A DNA stretch of 64,000 nucleotides, from contig JAJVDF010000663.1 in assembly GCA_022410635.1 (NCBI GenBank), positions 1 to 64,000 on the forward strand. Reading direction: 5' to 3'. The notes beneath the pieces were generated by a model. The model did not search any database, was not told where the DNA came from, and saw nothing but the letters and a program-made list of their open reading frames with translations. The translations under genes were made by a program, and so were the position numbers. Shown in pieces: positions 11,493 to 22,870 of this stretch (position 1 is the stretch's first letter; each line of letters starts with the position of its first letter). Source of the stretch: Tretioscincus oriximinensis. Lineage: Eukaryota > Chordata > Lepidosauria > Squamata > Gymnophthalmidae.

Positions 11493-14129
11493 ATGGCTGT
11501 GGTCATCCGCTTACAAGGTCTCCCAATTGTGGCGGGGACTATGGACATTCGCCACTTCTTCTCTGGATTGACCATTCCTGATGGGGGCGTGCATATTGTA
11601 GGGGGTGAGCTGGGTGAGGCTTTCATCGTCTTTGCCACTGATGAAGATGCACGGCTTGGTATGATGCGCACAGGTGGTACCATTAAAGGGTCCAAAGTAA
11701 CACTCTTGCTGAGCAGTAAAACTGAAATGCAAAATATGATTGAACTGAGTCGCAGGCGTTTTGAAACAGCAAATCTAGATATTCCACCAACAAATGCTAG
11801 CAGGTCTGGGCCGCCACCTACTTCTGGAATAAGTAGCAGAGTGACTCTTCCTACTACAGTACCTACCTTTAACAGTCCTTCTCCTAGTATAGTCACAACT
11901 TCTACTTCAGTTCATGAAAGCAACAAAAACATACCAACATTCTCTACTGCCAGTGTAGGAACTGCACCTCCCACCCTTGTTGCTTCTTTTGGAAACCCCA
12001 CATTTAGCACCACTATACCTAGTTCAGCATCTCCAATGAATACAGTACCACCTCCACCTATACCCCCTATCCCAGCTTTACCTTCGTTGCCCCCAATGCC
12101 TTCCATTCCACCCATACCTGTTCCACCTCCTGTGCCTGCTTTGCCTCCTGTTCCTCCAGTACCACCAATACCCCCTGTTCCGCCAGTACCACCGATGACA
12201 CCCCTGCCCCCTTTATCAGGAATGCCTCCTTTGAACCCGCCACCTGTAACACCTTTGCCTGCTGGAATGAATGGGTCTGGAGCAGCATTGAATCTGAGCA
12301 GTAACTTGAATCCTGTGTTCATGAGTCCCATAAATCCTGTTCAGATCAATTCCCAAGCAGGTGTGAAGTCACTTCCGATCAATCCAGATGATTTGTACAT
12401 CAGTATCCATGGAATGCCATTTTCAGCAACAGAATCTGACGTCAAAGACTTTTTCCATGGTCTCCGTGTGGATGCAGTGCATATATTGAAAGATCATGTA
12501 GGAAGAAATAATGGAAATGGCTTAGTTAAGTTTTGTTCTCCTCAAGATACATTTGAAGCCTTGAAGCGAAACAGGATGCTGATGATTCAGCGCTATGTTG
12601 AAGTTAGTCCTGCAACAGAGAGACAATGGGTAGCAGCAGGAGGCCTCATAACATTCAAGCAAACCATGGTTCCTACAGGACAAAGCCATCCTTCGCCCCA
12701 GTCTCTTGCTATGTCCAAATCTCCTAATGGGCAGAAAAGATCGAGATCCAGATCTCCACATGAGCAGGGTTTCTGTGTTTATTTAAAAGGCCTTCCTTTT
12801 GAATCTGAGAAAAAACATATAACAGATTTCTTTAAAAAACTAGATATTGTAGAAGATAGCATTTACATAGTTTATGGACCTAATGGGAAAGCTCTTGGTG
12901 AAGGTTTTGTTGAGTTCAGAAATGAAGCTGATTACAAAGCGGCTTTATGTCATCATAAGCAATACATAGGAAATCGTTTCATTCAAGTACATCCCATAAA
13001 TAAAAAAGCTATGCTTGAAAAGATAGATACAATACGAAAAAGGATGCAGAACTTCAGCTATGATCAACGAGAGATGATGTTGAATACAGAAGGTGAAACT
13101 ATTCCATCCAAGTTATGTGCTCATATATCCAATGTCCCCTACAACATTACCAAAATGGAAATCCTTCAGTTTCTAGAAGGTTTGGCAATTGAAGAAAACT
13201 CTGTACAGATACTTGTTGATACAAATGGGCAAGGTTTAGGACAAGCTCTGGTTCAATTCAAAACAGAAGATGAAGCTCGTAAGTCAGAGCGCCTACATCG
13301 AAAGAAATTAAATGGGAGAGATGTTGTTTTAAGGATTATTTCCCTTGAAGAAATGAGAGAAATAGAAAGAAGTCCTTCCTCACAAGGGAAGAAAATGTTG
13401 AAAATGCCATTGCAAGGGAATACAGTAGTGCCAGGAGTACAGACTACTGGTGGAGATGAGCATTTTATAGGTAGTAACTCGAAAGATGCAAACAGTGGTC
13501 CTCCGTTTCATTTTCCCAGTAACTTCAGTGGTTCTAATGCATTTGGTCCCCCTATTCCACCGCCAGGTATTGGAGGTGCATTTGGTGATTCTAGGCCAGG
13601 AATGCCTTCTATTGGAGCTGGTGGTTTGCCTGGACTGCCTGGTTCAGGAATGGATATTCCAGGTTTTGGAGGTGGACCTGGTAATTTAACTGGGCCATCA
13701 GGTTTTGGAGGGGGGCCTCAGAATTTTGGAAATGGACCTGGCAACTTAACTGGTCCAAACTTTGGTGCTGGACCTCCGGGTCTTGGTGGTGGGCTTGGAC
13801 ATTTAAGTGGACCTCCAGGATTTGGGCCTGGACCTGGAAATTTGCATATTGCTGGGCCACCTGGATTTGGAGCTGGCTCTGGAAAGCCGGGGCCAACTGT
13901 CATTAAAGTTCAAAATATGCCCTTTACTGTTTCGGTGGATGAAATTCTGGATTTTTTCTATGGTTATCAAGTTATCCCAGGTTCTGTGTGCTTAAAATAT
14001 AATGAGAAGGGTATGCCCACAGGTGAAGCAATGGTTGCATTTGAATCTCGTGATGAAGCAATGGCAGCTGTTGTTGATCTGAATGACAGGCCAATAGGCT
14101 CAAGAAAAGTCAAACTTATTCTGGGATAG
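11493..14129 (+). CDS. RBM12: RBM12, RNA-binding motif protein 12 (SWAN)
   Basis: A single intronless coding exon of 878 codons. The protein opens with an RRM (residues 1-78, MAVVIRLQG...). A Ser/Thr/Pro linker and a proline-rich block of PPVPP and PPIPP repeats follow (about 184-256). Three more RRM-type domains start near 298 (YISIHGMPF), 424 (FCVYLKGLPF) and 539 (CAHISNVPY), with an RS-like stretch, RSRSRS, before the third. A Gly/Pro-rich segment (about 669-799) leads to the C-terminal RRM at about 801-878 (KVQNMPFTVS), which ends KVKLILG. Mammalian RBM12 is about 932 residues. The shortfall is mainly a missing Ala-Gly-Leu-Pro-rich repeat after the fourth RRM, plus a shorter Gly-rich region. 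It is a nuclear RNA-binding protein of poorly defined role. The start is chosen by family identity and the acceptor just upstream. Confidence 0.98.
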   Translation: MAVVIRLQGLPIVAGTMDIRHFFSGLTIPDGGVHIVGGELGEAFIVFATDEDARLGMMRTGGTIKGSKVTLLLSSKTEMQNMIELSRRRFETANLDIPPTNASRSGPPPTSGISSRVTLPTTVPTFNSPSPSIVTTSTSVHESNKNIPTFSTASVGTAPPTLVASFGNPTFSTTIPSSASPMNTVPPPPIPPIPALPSLPPMPSIPPIPVPPPVPALPPVPPVPPIPPVPPVPPMTPLPPLSGMPPLNPPPVTPLPAGMNGSGAALNLSSNLNPVFMSPINPVQINSQAGVKSLPINPDDLYISIHGMPFSATESDVKDFFHGLRVDAVHILKDHVGRNNGNGLVKFCSPQDTFEALKRNRMLMIQRYVEVSPATERQWVAAGGLITFKQTMVPTGQSHPSPQSLAMSKSPNGQKRSRSRSPHEQGFCVYLKGLPFESEKKHITDFFKKLDIVEDSIYIVYGPNGKALGEGFVEFRNEADYKAALCHHKQYIGNRFIQVHPINKKAMLEKIDTIRKRMQNFSYDQREMMLNTEGETIPSKLCAHISNVPYNITKMEILQFLEGLAIEENSVQILVDTNGQGLGQALVQFKTEDEARKSERLHRKKLNGRDVVLRIISLEEMREIERSPSSQGKKMLKMPLQGNTVVPGVQTTGGDEHFIGSNSKDANSGPPFHFPSNFSGSNAFGPPIPPPGIGGAFGDSRPGMPSIGAGGLPGLPGSGMDIPGFGGGPGNLTGPSGFGGGPQNFGNGPGNLTGPNFGAGPPGLGGGLGHLSGPPGFGPGPGNLHIAGPPGFGAGSGKPGPTVIKVQNMPFTVSVDEILDFFYGYQVIPGSVCLKYNEKGMPTGEAMVAFESRDEAMAAVVDLNDRPIGSRKVKLILG

Positions 14130-14577
14130 CTGGTCATACAAATGTTTGTAGATTTAGATATTAGTGCTGTGATTTACACATTCAGACTGTTTTATAGCGC
14201 CAGGCCAGAACTTCTAAGTTGTTTAAACTACACATTTGTTTTGATAGACTGTTTAATTGTTCACTGAACAGTCACTGCAGAGGTATATGTGCAGTTGTTC
14301 TGACAGTAAAGGTAGCACAGAGAAGAAAAAATATCAGCAGAAAGAGTTTGTTAATGCTGAATTAACCATGCAATGTTTATCAAAGATTCTAGATTGGTTT
14401 TATGACATTTTGGATGAGGAAAACTGTCATGATGGAAGTTAGTGATCTTAGTGGATGCTATTGTAAGCCATTGTAAAATAGAAAGTAGTTATTACAGTTG
14501 ACTAAAACTGGTTTGGAATCCTCTGTTTACACAGGTCAAAGTTTCTCATTTAAAGTCTTGATTTTACATTGCAATCA

Positions 14578-14583
14578 AATAAA
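14578..14583 (+). terminator. Poly(A) signal AATAAA, proximal RBM12
   Basis: AATAAA lies about 450 bases past the RBM12 stop. A U/GU-rich stretch (gattgtttatgtacc) begins about 20 bases downstream, as expected for cleavage. It would give a short 3' UTR isoform. Confidence 0.5.
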
Positions 14584-15582
14584 GTCTAAGTATCCACAGA
14601 TTGTTTATGTACCTTATTTTTTCAACAATTCTTGGTGTATGGACAGTGAAATTATGTACATTATAAGAAATATTTAGGCGGTTTTACTATATATGAAAGA
14701 ACAATTGTAAAATTCCAGCTTTTTGTGGAATAATTTTCGTTCTTTTTGCAACTGACTGTATAGATTAAGGCTTTTGCCACAAGTGTAGGTATTTTTGTTT
14801 GTTCTGCATCTTTATTTTATGCTTAACATTGAACACATGGAGGTGCCATACCATGCTATAAATTGAAAGCATTAAATTGATTGGTAGGATTGTATGTTGC
14901 TGTTGGGATAGGATGCTTATCACTTGGTTTTTGTACACTGTATATCTTTGAACCGTACTCTTGCAGATTCTTTTGGTTGAATTAGTGAACAAGAGGCACT
15001 GATAAAAAGTGTTAATGTCAGCAATGATTTGTGTTAACTATGATCCCATGAACTCTTGTTAATTATTGCTATGATGACATAAGAAATTAAAGCTTTGAAA
15101 ATACTTCCTAATTCGCCTTGAGTTATAAGTTTTTTTGGGAGTATTATTCTATATGGAATTGTTGCTTTTTTCAATAGGGCTGTTATAGAAAAGAGAGAAA
15201 AAGCAATCATAGAGAGTTGAAACAAAATTATAAACATTAAAAGTAGAATTTAATTTAGAGTTTGTTAAATGTGAAGATTTAACAAGGTGTCTAAAGATTC
15301 TCTGCAAATCAATGTATCTTAAACACTCTTACAGATTACTCTATCCCCAAATAATCCAAACCGGTGACCATTTGAGTTGTGCAAGTGGCAACCATTCTAT
15401 TTATCCAGTGTGTAAGATGGCTGTTACTTGAAGGACAATGTGCAGCTGTTGTGCTAATGAGGTGGCTGTATTACAAAGTTTGTAACTTTTGAATTTGAAA
15501 TTGTTTTGACAGGAAATTTAACGGTGCACTCCTGAAAATGACATGACTGTACTACGCTGTTGAAATGACAAAGTCTTCTGTT

Positions 15583-15588
15583 AATAAA
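15583..15588 (+). terminator. Poly(A) signal AATAAA, distal RBM12
   Basis: AATAAA with a moderately U-rich downstream region, about 1.45 kb past the stop. It is a plausible alternative end that would lengthen the 3' UTR by about 1 kb. Confidence 0.45.
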
Positions 15589-16371
15589 AATGACTTTCTG
15601 AAGATCTATGCTATCTTTAATTGTCTGGTACATTGAAATGACAGACCTTTTGTTTGTTTTTGTTAATGAATACCTTGTTTTGGAAATGGCTTTAATAGGA
15701 AACGAAGGGTTTTTATTTTTATGGTCTCTTACTATTCTAAAGTAGTTTTGTAGTTGGTTAGTTTTGTTAATTTTTGCAAAAAGAGTTGAGTAAATTATGG
15801 GGCTAGATTTAGAATGGAAGGGTCTTTTTGTTTGCCAGATTTATTTAATCAATGACAGCTTCTGTGGTGAACAGAAACAAACTTTTGAGTTCAACTAAAT
15901 GCTTTATTTGGAGATTTGGTTTTCTTTGAAGAATTAAAGAAACAGTTGTTTTATTAATTTAGTATCTATTTAAATCTTGAATGAATTCCAGCTCAGGGTT
16001 TTTTGGCATGAATTGCAAGTAATTCCGGGCCTCTAGGCTTTTTCATTTGATAGTAATGTAAATGTTTTGCTTGGTATTTTGTGATGAAATTGTTAGCATC
16101 TTTCTGCAAATACTGGTCTGAGAAACCTTTGTATACTGTATACATCCATCCAGATTAATATGAAAAGAGTTTTGGAAAACTTAAATTTGATTCTTAAATT
16201 GGTTTAAATAATTCAAATTAGTGTCTTTGTGTAGGCTTTAAAGAGAAAAAATACTTTTACGTCTTTTAATGCTGAAGTTAGATTTATGATGAATTGTTTA
16301 TTGGCTGGTGTCTAAATTCTCTGATTCATAGTAAAACCAATATATATAATTAAAATCCTACAATAGGTTAT

Positions 16372-16570
16372 CCAGCAATGGGGCTTATAAGCACTTGGAG
16401 ACTTAACAGGAGAAAGGTTGGCAGCTTGTGATTTCATATGGTCCCCTGGTATTTGAAGAAGCTACGAAAGCTCACACCACCTACCTTTTCTTCTTTTAGT
16501 TTCCAAGTGCTACAAGCTCCTTGCTGGACTTTCTGAACCAAGACTAACACGGCTATTTCTCTGAAACTGA
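16372..16570 (+). repeat. Foldback-family element, copy 2, with 14-bp target duplication
   Basis: Same family as 456-657: it starts ccagcaatgggg and ends acacggctatttctctgaaa. The perfect direct repeat ctacaataggttat flanks it (16358-16371 and 16571-16584) and fixes the element at 199 bases. The arms are more diverged than in copy 1. The duplication length fits LINE-type target-primed insertion, not a DNA transposon. Confidence 0.75.
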
Positions 16571-18372
16571 CTACAATAGGTTATGTATAAGATAATTCTC
16601 ATGAAATATTCACATTTCTTTCACACAGAGTTTATATTACAATTAGACTGCAAATCTCAGTAATTTTAAGTGATTTTTTTTACATTTCTGATTAAACCTT
16701 TAACGGAATGAATTGTTTTCTGAAAATTTTGGAAATTGAAATAATATCTAATAAAACACACTGCTTTAGGAATTTACTTAAGTTCTTTAGAAATATGATT
16801 GGGATGGATTTTTAATTTCCTTGCCAGAAATTACTGTTTGCTTTCCACCAAAAATGCACTCACTTTGATCTAGTGTTTCTTGCTGAATCTATCTTAATGG
16901 GTTAGGTTTGTTTATTTACGCACACATTATCAACTCGTAAAGCAAGTCTTACTGCAAATGAATGTACGGTATATAAGTCTGCAGCTTAGTTTCTCTGAGC
17001 AGAATTCTTAACAGAAAATGTCTCAAAAGATGAAGAGGCAGTGAACCTACTGATTTAGGCAGATCCTTGTGGCATCTTTTATTATTTGCATATTTTGAAG
17101 TGTCAGTTACAATTTTTTGTGCATAAAATACCTTTTGAAAATTTTGCTGCCTTCTTTAACATGTGGCACTAATTAATGCATGAACTGCCTCTACCAAAAT
17201 ACTCAGAAGTCATTTAGTATAGTGTCTAAATTATTGACTTGATGAAGTGATTTCTCAGAACATATTTGTGGGGCTCCACATTCACACAACCAATTTATTT
17301 AATCAGATATAGCGATAGTTTAGTGGAATTCTGCTCCTACAGTGAATTTGCTTTGGTTTTTAGCTATTCTTTGTACTTCTGAAAAAGAGATTCTATTAGG
17401 AGTCAAAGAGACTTTGGATTACGGGATGCTGAGAGCNGCATTGCATAAATGAAAATGTTCAACTATGTAAACAAGATTTCTCAGACTCCAAACTAAAAAT
17501 CAAATATTGAATAACAAATTGCAGAGTTTAGAGGACTCCCTTGCTTCCATTCTAACCCACTCTGATTGCTTAGTTTCCATTTTGTTGAGATTCAGTGAAT
17601 CAGTCTTAGGTATAAGAGATTAGCCCATTGACCCAGGGCTTATTGAGAACTATTCAGCTGGCTGGTAAAACTATTTTGTTCTAAAATAGTGATTTAAATT
17701 ACTTCATGCTGTTTTCTTTCTTTTTCACAGCCTTTTGGTCTCTTTGTATTTTAAGATTTTTTAAAAATAGCATCAGTGCAAAGTGGCATTGATTTTTAAT
17801 TATTTCCTTTTGGTTTTGTTAGTGTGGCCAATTTTCCTTTGATAAAAAATGTAGCAAACTGGTTTGTCCTTGGTCTTGGAGTGGGAGAACTGTGGTCACT
17901 GGATTAAATTCAGTCTTAATAATTAGAAATAATATAAAGGACCTGTGATTTCTACATTAAAACTGCTGTTTCCATTTTAATGGTCTGACTGTAAGAGGTT
18001 GCTGCTCCTCTTGTCAAAGAGTACTGCGTCTATGGTTTTCTTGCTATTTTGTTGTCTTTTCTGTGAGTTTTCATTTACTCTCCATTTCTGCACTACTGAA
18101 GAAAGATTTGTGATTCTATTGGACAAACAATATTGACAGCAGAAGAGTCCACAAAGAAGTGAACTAGCTATGAAAGCAATAAAAAAAGAAAATTATTGCG
18201 ATTTATAACCTTTTCTAACATTTTCCAAAGTAAAATAAGTTTTTAATTACCCTACTGCTCTGTACAGTTGCTCTGTACTTGAAATAATCAATTTGTCTAA
18301 AAACATGTTAACACATTTCTTGCAAAATTAAGTCTCATTGGAGATAAAAGTTTCAGCAGTAAATAGGTATTG

Positions 18373-18756
18373 AAAAGGCGGCTCATATTTATAGACACAC
18401 TCTGCTCCTGGAAAACGTTTCAGGTAACATTGGGGAACATTAGACCAAGAAACAATCAGGACTCTTATTCAACTCATTTATGTAGTAATATTGCAGAAGA
18501 TGTAATAAATCTGAGTAATAACAGAGACCCTGAACATCCAGAATTTTTCACACACTGTAGGAGATTTGAAGAAGACTTTGCAAAACACCTTTTCAAATCC
18601 AAATATTCAAGGTGGTATGCAGCAGAAAGACATATTACTACTCCAGTATATATGGTATTTTGTAAAATATGCCAAAGTTTTTTATTGCGTGAAGCTTATG
18701 GATTAAATACAAACATGGAAAGAAGATCTATGGAGGAAAGACGGATGCGAGAATAA
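18373..18756 (+). other. Unidentified 128-codon open frame
   Basis: An open frame of about 128 codons follows an in-frame stop at 18364 and ends at TAA. It has no in-frame ATG until late; the first codon after the stop is GTA, then TAT or TTG depending on frame counting. The composition looks protein-like rather than random: acidic and basic patches (RRFEEDFAKHLFKSKYSRW), three cysteines in a short stretch, and a charged end (RRSMEERRMRE). AATAAA-like motifs follow within about 120 bases. I do not recognise the family. It could be a retrocopy, an exon of an unannotated transcript or a chance frame in AT-rich DNA. Confidence 0.3.
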
Positions 18757-20709
18757 CTGTTTGGTATAGGTATGTTTATCTAGTATATGTAGACTTTCTT
18801 TTGTGTAGGGGTAATGGTAAAATAAAAGATTCCAATTTTTAAAAAGATACTTTCTTAAATAATAAAGTTGTCATTTGTGCACCATATTTCAACTAAGGAG
18901 GTGCATTCACAAAAACTGATTCCTACATACGTATCTCATGGCAAAAAAAATTTTCCTCCCACTTATTAGTGCATTGGTTTCTGTAAACGATTGAAACATG
19001 GACCTGCATTGGACATACATGATTGCACATAGCACTGGTTTATGTAGTTGTAAGTAATTAGATGGAAACAAGTAAATCACCCAACAGTGTTCAGTCAATT
19101 TTTTTTAATGAACAGGATGCTAGTAAACAATTTCAAAGTGAATTGATGGAGCTTCTTTTTTTCGTTTACCCCTTTATACCTGGGTGGCCGCCCCATAAAG
19201 TTTCTGGAGCATTAACTGCTATTTTAGTTCACTGACATATGGAATTAGTTCACTGACATATGGAAAAGTATTTTGAGCCCTCTGACTATTTAGAACTTCT
19301 GTTATGGGAACTGTTTCCAAAAGGGAAATATATCCCTCAATACAATGAATTGTTGTCTCCCAAATTCTCAAATGCCCAAGGCACATACTTGGGAGTTTCT
19401 ATAATTTGAAAGCTCAGTAAAAAAAATGGGTAAAAATCTTATTTACCAGTGCCTGCAGTTAAACAGGGACTAGGGTGGATACTTCTGATGTCCCTTACAA
19501 CCAATGTACACTGTCCTATGAATTTTGAGAAGATAGCATTGGATTAATATTTATGTAAAGATGCAATATGTTTAATTTGTGTTAAATATGTACCAGACGT
19601 TTCAGAGCAATTTACAACATTTAAAAGGAATAAAAAGAATTTTAAAATAGAACTGAAATGGATCAAAACCACACATTGCTATTAGTTTAACTGTAATTAC
19701 AGTGTTTGGGAGGTGAAAACAGCGAAATCAAAAAGCGGAAAACTTTTTAAGAAAATGGTGTTCTGTATAAAACTAACAAAAAATATGCCCACACCTCCCA
19801 CCTATAAATTTTTGAGCCCTGAGCTTTCTGAAATTGACTGGGATAGGTTTTGTGGTAGCCAACTTAATGAAGGTGCCAAATCCAAAGCAAAGCTGCAGTG
19901 AAAAGAAAAATCAATAGGGAATAGAACAAAACAAATCTGCAAGCCTCATTGTGCCTTGTTATAAAACTATGATGTGGCAGCTGTGTACAATTCTAGTCAC
20001 TATACCCCAGGAAATATGTTGGAACTGGAAAGAAATATAGAAAATTGTGATGAGGGAGCTGGAACTCCTCCCTTTTGAAATTGACTGCAACCTCCTGAAA
20101 AAACATATTCAAAAGGGACTAGTAGTGTTTACAATTGTGCACACACACTTCAAATCTAATAGGCAGGAAAGTTAGGACTGGGTAGGAAAGTTTTTTTTTA
20201 CACCATCAGGATATTGGGGGGGGGGGAATAGAGTCTCTTCTATTATGACAAAATTATAGCTAACCACCTGATGTATGTGGGTAGGGAAATGATGGCTCAT
20301 GTTCTGTATTTTGCTATCGTAGATGCATTCAGATTGTTGGAGATCATTTAAAGTTTTAGTNTTGGGTATGGGCCTATACAGTGTTCTAAGCAACTGAAAC
20401 AAAGCTGCATAAGTTTTTATATACATAAATGAAGAGGTCAGTTCGAAGGAAGAACACAAAATCCAGAAATCTTCATTAAAATTCTGAAGTAAAAACAACC
20501 ACACTTTATTTGCGAGGCTTTCTATAGCTAAAACAAAAGCCTGAATCAAATATTTCCATGATCCTCTCCTTTTGCCTTTTTATCAAACATACCTCAATAA
20601 TATCCAGACTTCTACATGGATTACTAATGCTAGATAGCATATTTAGTTAGAACAAATACTGCTATAATTTTGCATACTATGAAGTTCATAGTATAGATTC
20701 TCCTGTTTA

Positions 20710-21114
20710 TAGCAAGAGTGACTGATTTTTTTCACCAGAGTTTATTAACACAGTTTCAGAGACAATAGAAGGCGTCAGCTTCACTGCAGTCTTAGGCTGA
20801 GATGCACCAGCACTGCTGGTGGCAATGATTCTTCGAATTGTAAAGTTGGGATGGATTTCCACTGTTAGCAAATCTTTGCTTAGTGCAGAAATCAGTACTT
20901 TGGACAGATATCCAGCTGCTTCCTTAAGACCTCCAGTGAAAGGGAACTTGCCAGTTAATGGGATAACCTGCTGACTGAAGACCCTTACTATTAGGAAGGT
21001 TGTTTTTTTTCTCTCACACCTTTCTGGGCAGAGCNGCTTATAGTCTGCACCAGCATGTGGATAGTAATCCTCTTTATGAGTATAATGTGAAATAAGGCTT
21101 AGTGCAGAAAGGGC
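20710..21114 (-). pseudogene. Probable retrocopy of an unidentified gene, minus strand
   Basis: Read on the minus strand, 135 codons stay open (one ambiguous codon). The convincing part runs from VFSQQVIPLTGKF to TPSIVSETV. It is followed by AATAAA (complement at 20741-20746) and an A-run (T-run at 20726-20732), as in a processed retrocopy. The N-terminal third, upstream of about 20995, overlaps sequence resembling a LINE/SINE tail, so the copy may be 5'-truncated there. No start codon is visible. I cannot name the parent gene. Confidence 0.4.
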
Positions 21115-22559
21115 CTAATATATAAAGGAATTTCCAATCCCCTGCCAACCCCCCATTCAAGTTAATTAAATTTTAATGTAAAAAACCTAAACTACACATA
21201 GGAAGTAGTCACAAATAAATGTAAAACGTATACAACTCTATTTAGGAGATGGCCTCAGGTTATTGTGATTTTTATATATATAAGTTGAAAAGCAGCTTTG
21301 ATTCTTGGTAACACTCCAAAAAGTAAGCAACTTCAAACCTGCTAAAATACTCCATGAGTATATCTGCCACTGAATGTGTCCTTATAGTCTGAGGAGTTAA
21401 TCTAACCTTGATGATATAAAACACAAAAATAGGTTATATGATGTTTTGGGAAAGCACACATTAGGTGGAACTGAGTTCAGAAAAGTATAATATTCTTCCA
21501 GAGTTTTAAGTATATGTGTAGTGACCCTGGGACACAAAATTACAGTAGGTTCTAATTTTAGATTATTAAGAATCAGAAAATATGCAGCATAGTTTAAAAG
21601 TTACAAATCAGACCAGTAGTATTGTTGTTTGTATTTATTTCTGAAAAATTCTAACTTTTTAGTTCCTAGCTCTATTAAAATACCTCAGTAACTAATTTTA
21701 AAAATTCACAGAATTAATCTAAAATTGGTAATTATTTAAAGAATGTAAGAATCATATCTTTCAATAATAACCAGTTTATGGTAGGTGAAACCTAAAGCTG
21801 CATGGCAACCTAGCAAAAATGAATGTTTTAATTTTATTATTATTTATGCTTTTGCCCTCCTGTACCCAGAGGTCTCAGAGTAGGTATTTTAAAAAAAGGA
21901 TAAAGTGTAATATTTCTGATCTTATGATCAATATATTGCTTTTAAGTAATACTTTTGAAAGCAATCAGATTTGATTACTAAAAAATCAAGTTTAAAGTTC
22001 AATCAGTATAGTTAGATGAGAAATATTTATAGGTCAAGACAATTGAAATTGCTTAAACCCCAGATGTTGTTGAATAGAATTCATTTACTGTCATATTTGA
22101 GTGAAATACTTATGATATTTTGCTAAATTAATTTCCATTGAAAAATATTACAACTTAAGTGCAAAAAAAATTAAATTCAGTTTGCCTCTTCAATAGTACA
22201 TGTGTTAGATCTCACAAAGTAATGGTCCATCTTTCTCTAGGAATTAAAACTGGTTTTCAGTTTTGTAAAAACAGCAAATCAAATAAAATTACAGCAGTTT
22301 GCTGTTATAAAGGAATAAGAAATACAAATGAAAATTAAAATTGGTTTAAAGAGTATGCTTCTAAATTTCAGTCCTTAAAATTTAATATCTATGATGGCTT
22401 GACTAATGTGAATTAATAGATTCCATTTACCTATTTCTTCAGTATTATTCTTCAGGTAGTTATCAAGTTATTTCAGTTAATTTATATGGTTCCAATATTG
22501 TGATTCTTCAGGATGGAAATCCATCTTATAAAAATTGGTTGTCCATCATTCAATAAGAG

Positions 22560-22870
22560 GACATTTTATGAAAAGTATTGTCAAAACTCTGTCTAATTCT
22601 ATTGCACAATATTAAAACCAAGGGGTGCTCTTTGAAGCGGATGGATAGGGGAAAGGATTGTAAAAAGGAAGTATCATTTTTCACCCAACAAATCAATGAT
22701 CTGTAGAATTTACTGCTAAAAGATGTGATGAAAACAGAATTTGACAAAATCATGGAGGCCTGTGTATCAGTGGCTAGTTGAACTGATGATTCTGGATTGG
22801 AGAGACAGACAAGATTCTTCAAAAAGCCATTTGGATAGAGTCTAAAAGATTTTCCCTTTGTCTTCTGCCT
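22560..22870 (+). mobile_element. CR1-like LINE fragment
   Basis: The segment matches the LINE at 33640-35345 and the inverted copy at 51795-52640 through shared landmarks: accaaggggtgctc, a poly-charged stretch, and tgtagaatttactgctaaaag. It is old and diverged. The apparent minus-strand open frame here is an antisense artefact. Confidence 0.6.

Larger units (their letters stand above)
14130..15610 (+). other. RBM12 3' untranslated region
   Basis: AT-rich sequence after the stop codon with no conserved frame and no recognisable repeat. It contains two good poly(A) signals, at 14578 and 15583. The true end could also lie farther downstream, because further AATAAA motifs occur (for example near 18179). 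Confidence 0.6.

Noticed and set aside
11483..12331. Long minus-strand open frames opposite RBM12 (137 and 139 codons)
   Set aside because: They mirror the proline- and repeat-rich RBM12 coding strand; the glycine-rich translation is the complement of the proline codons. No independent features.
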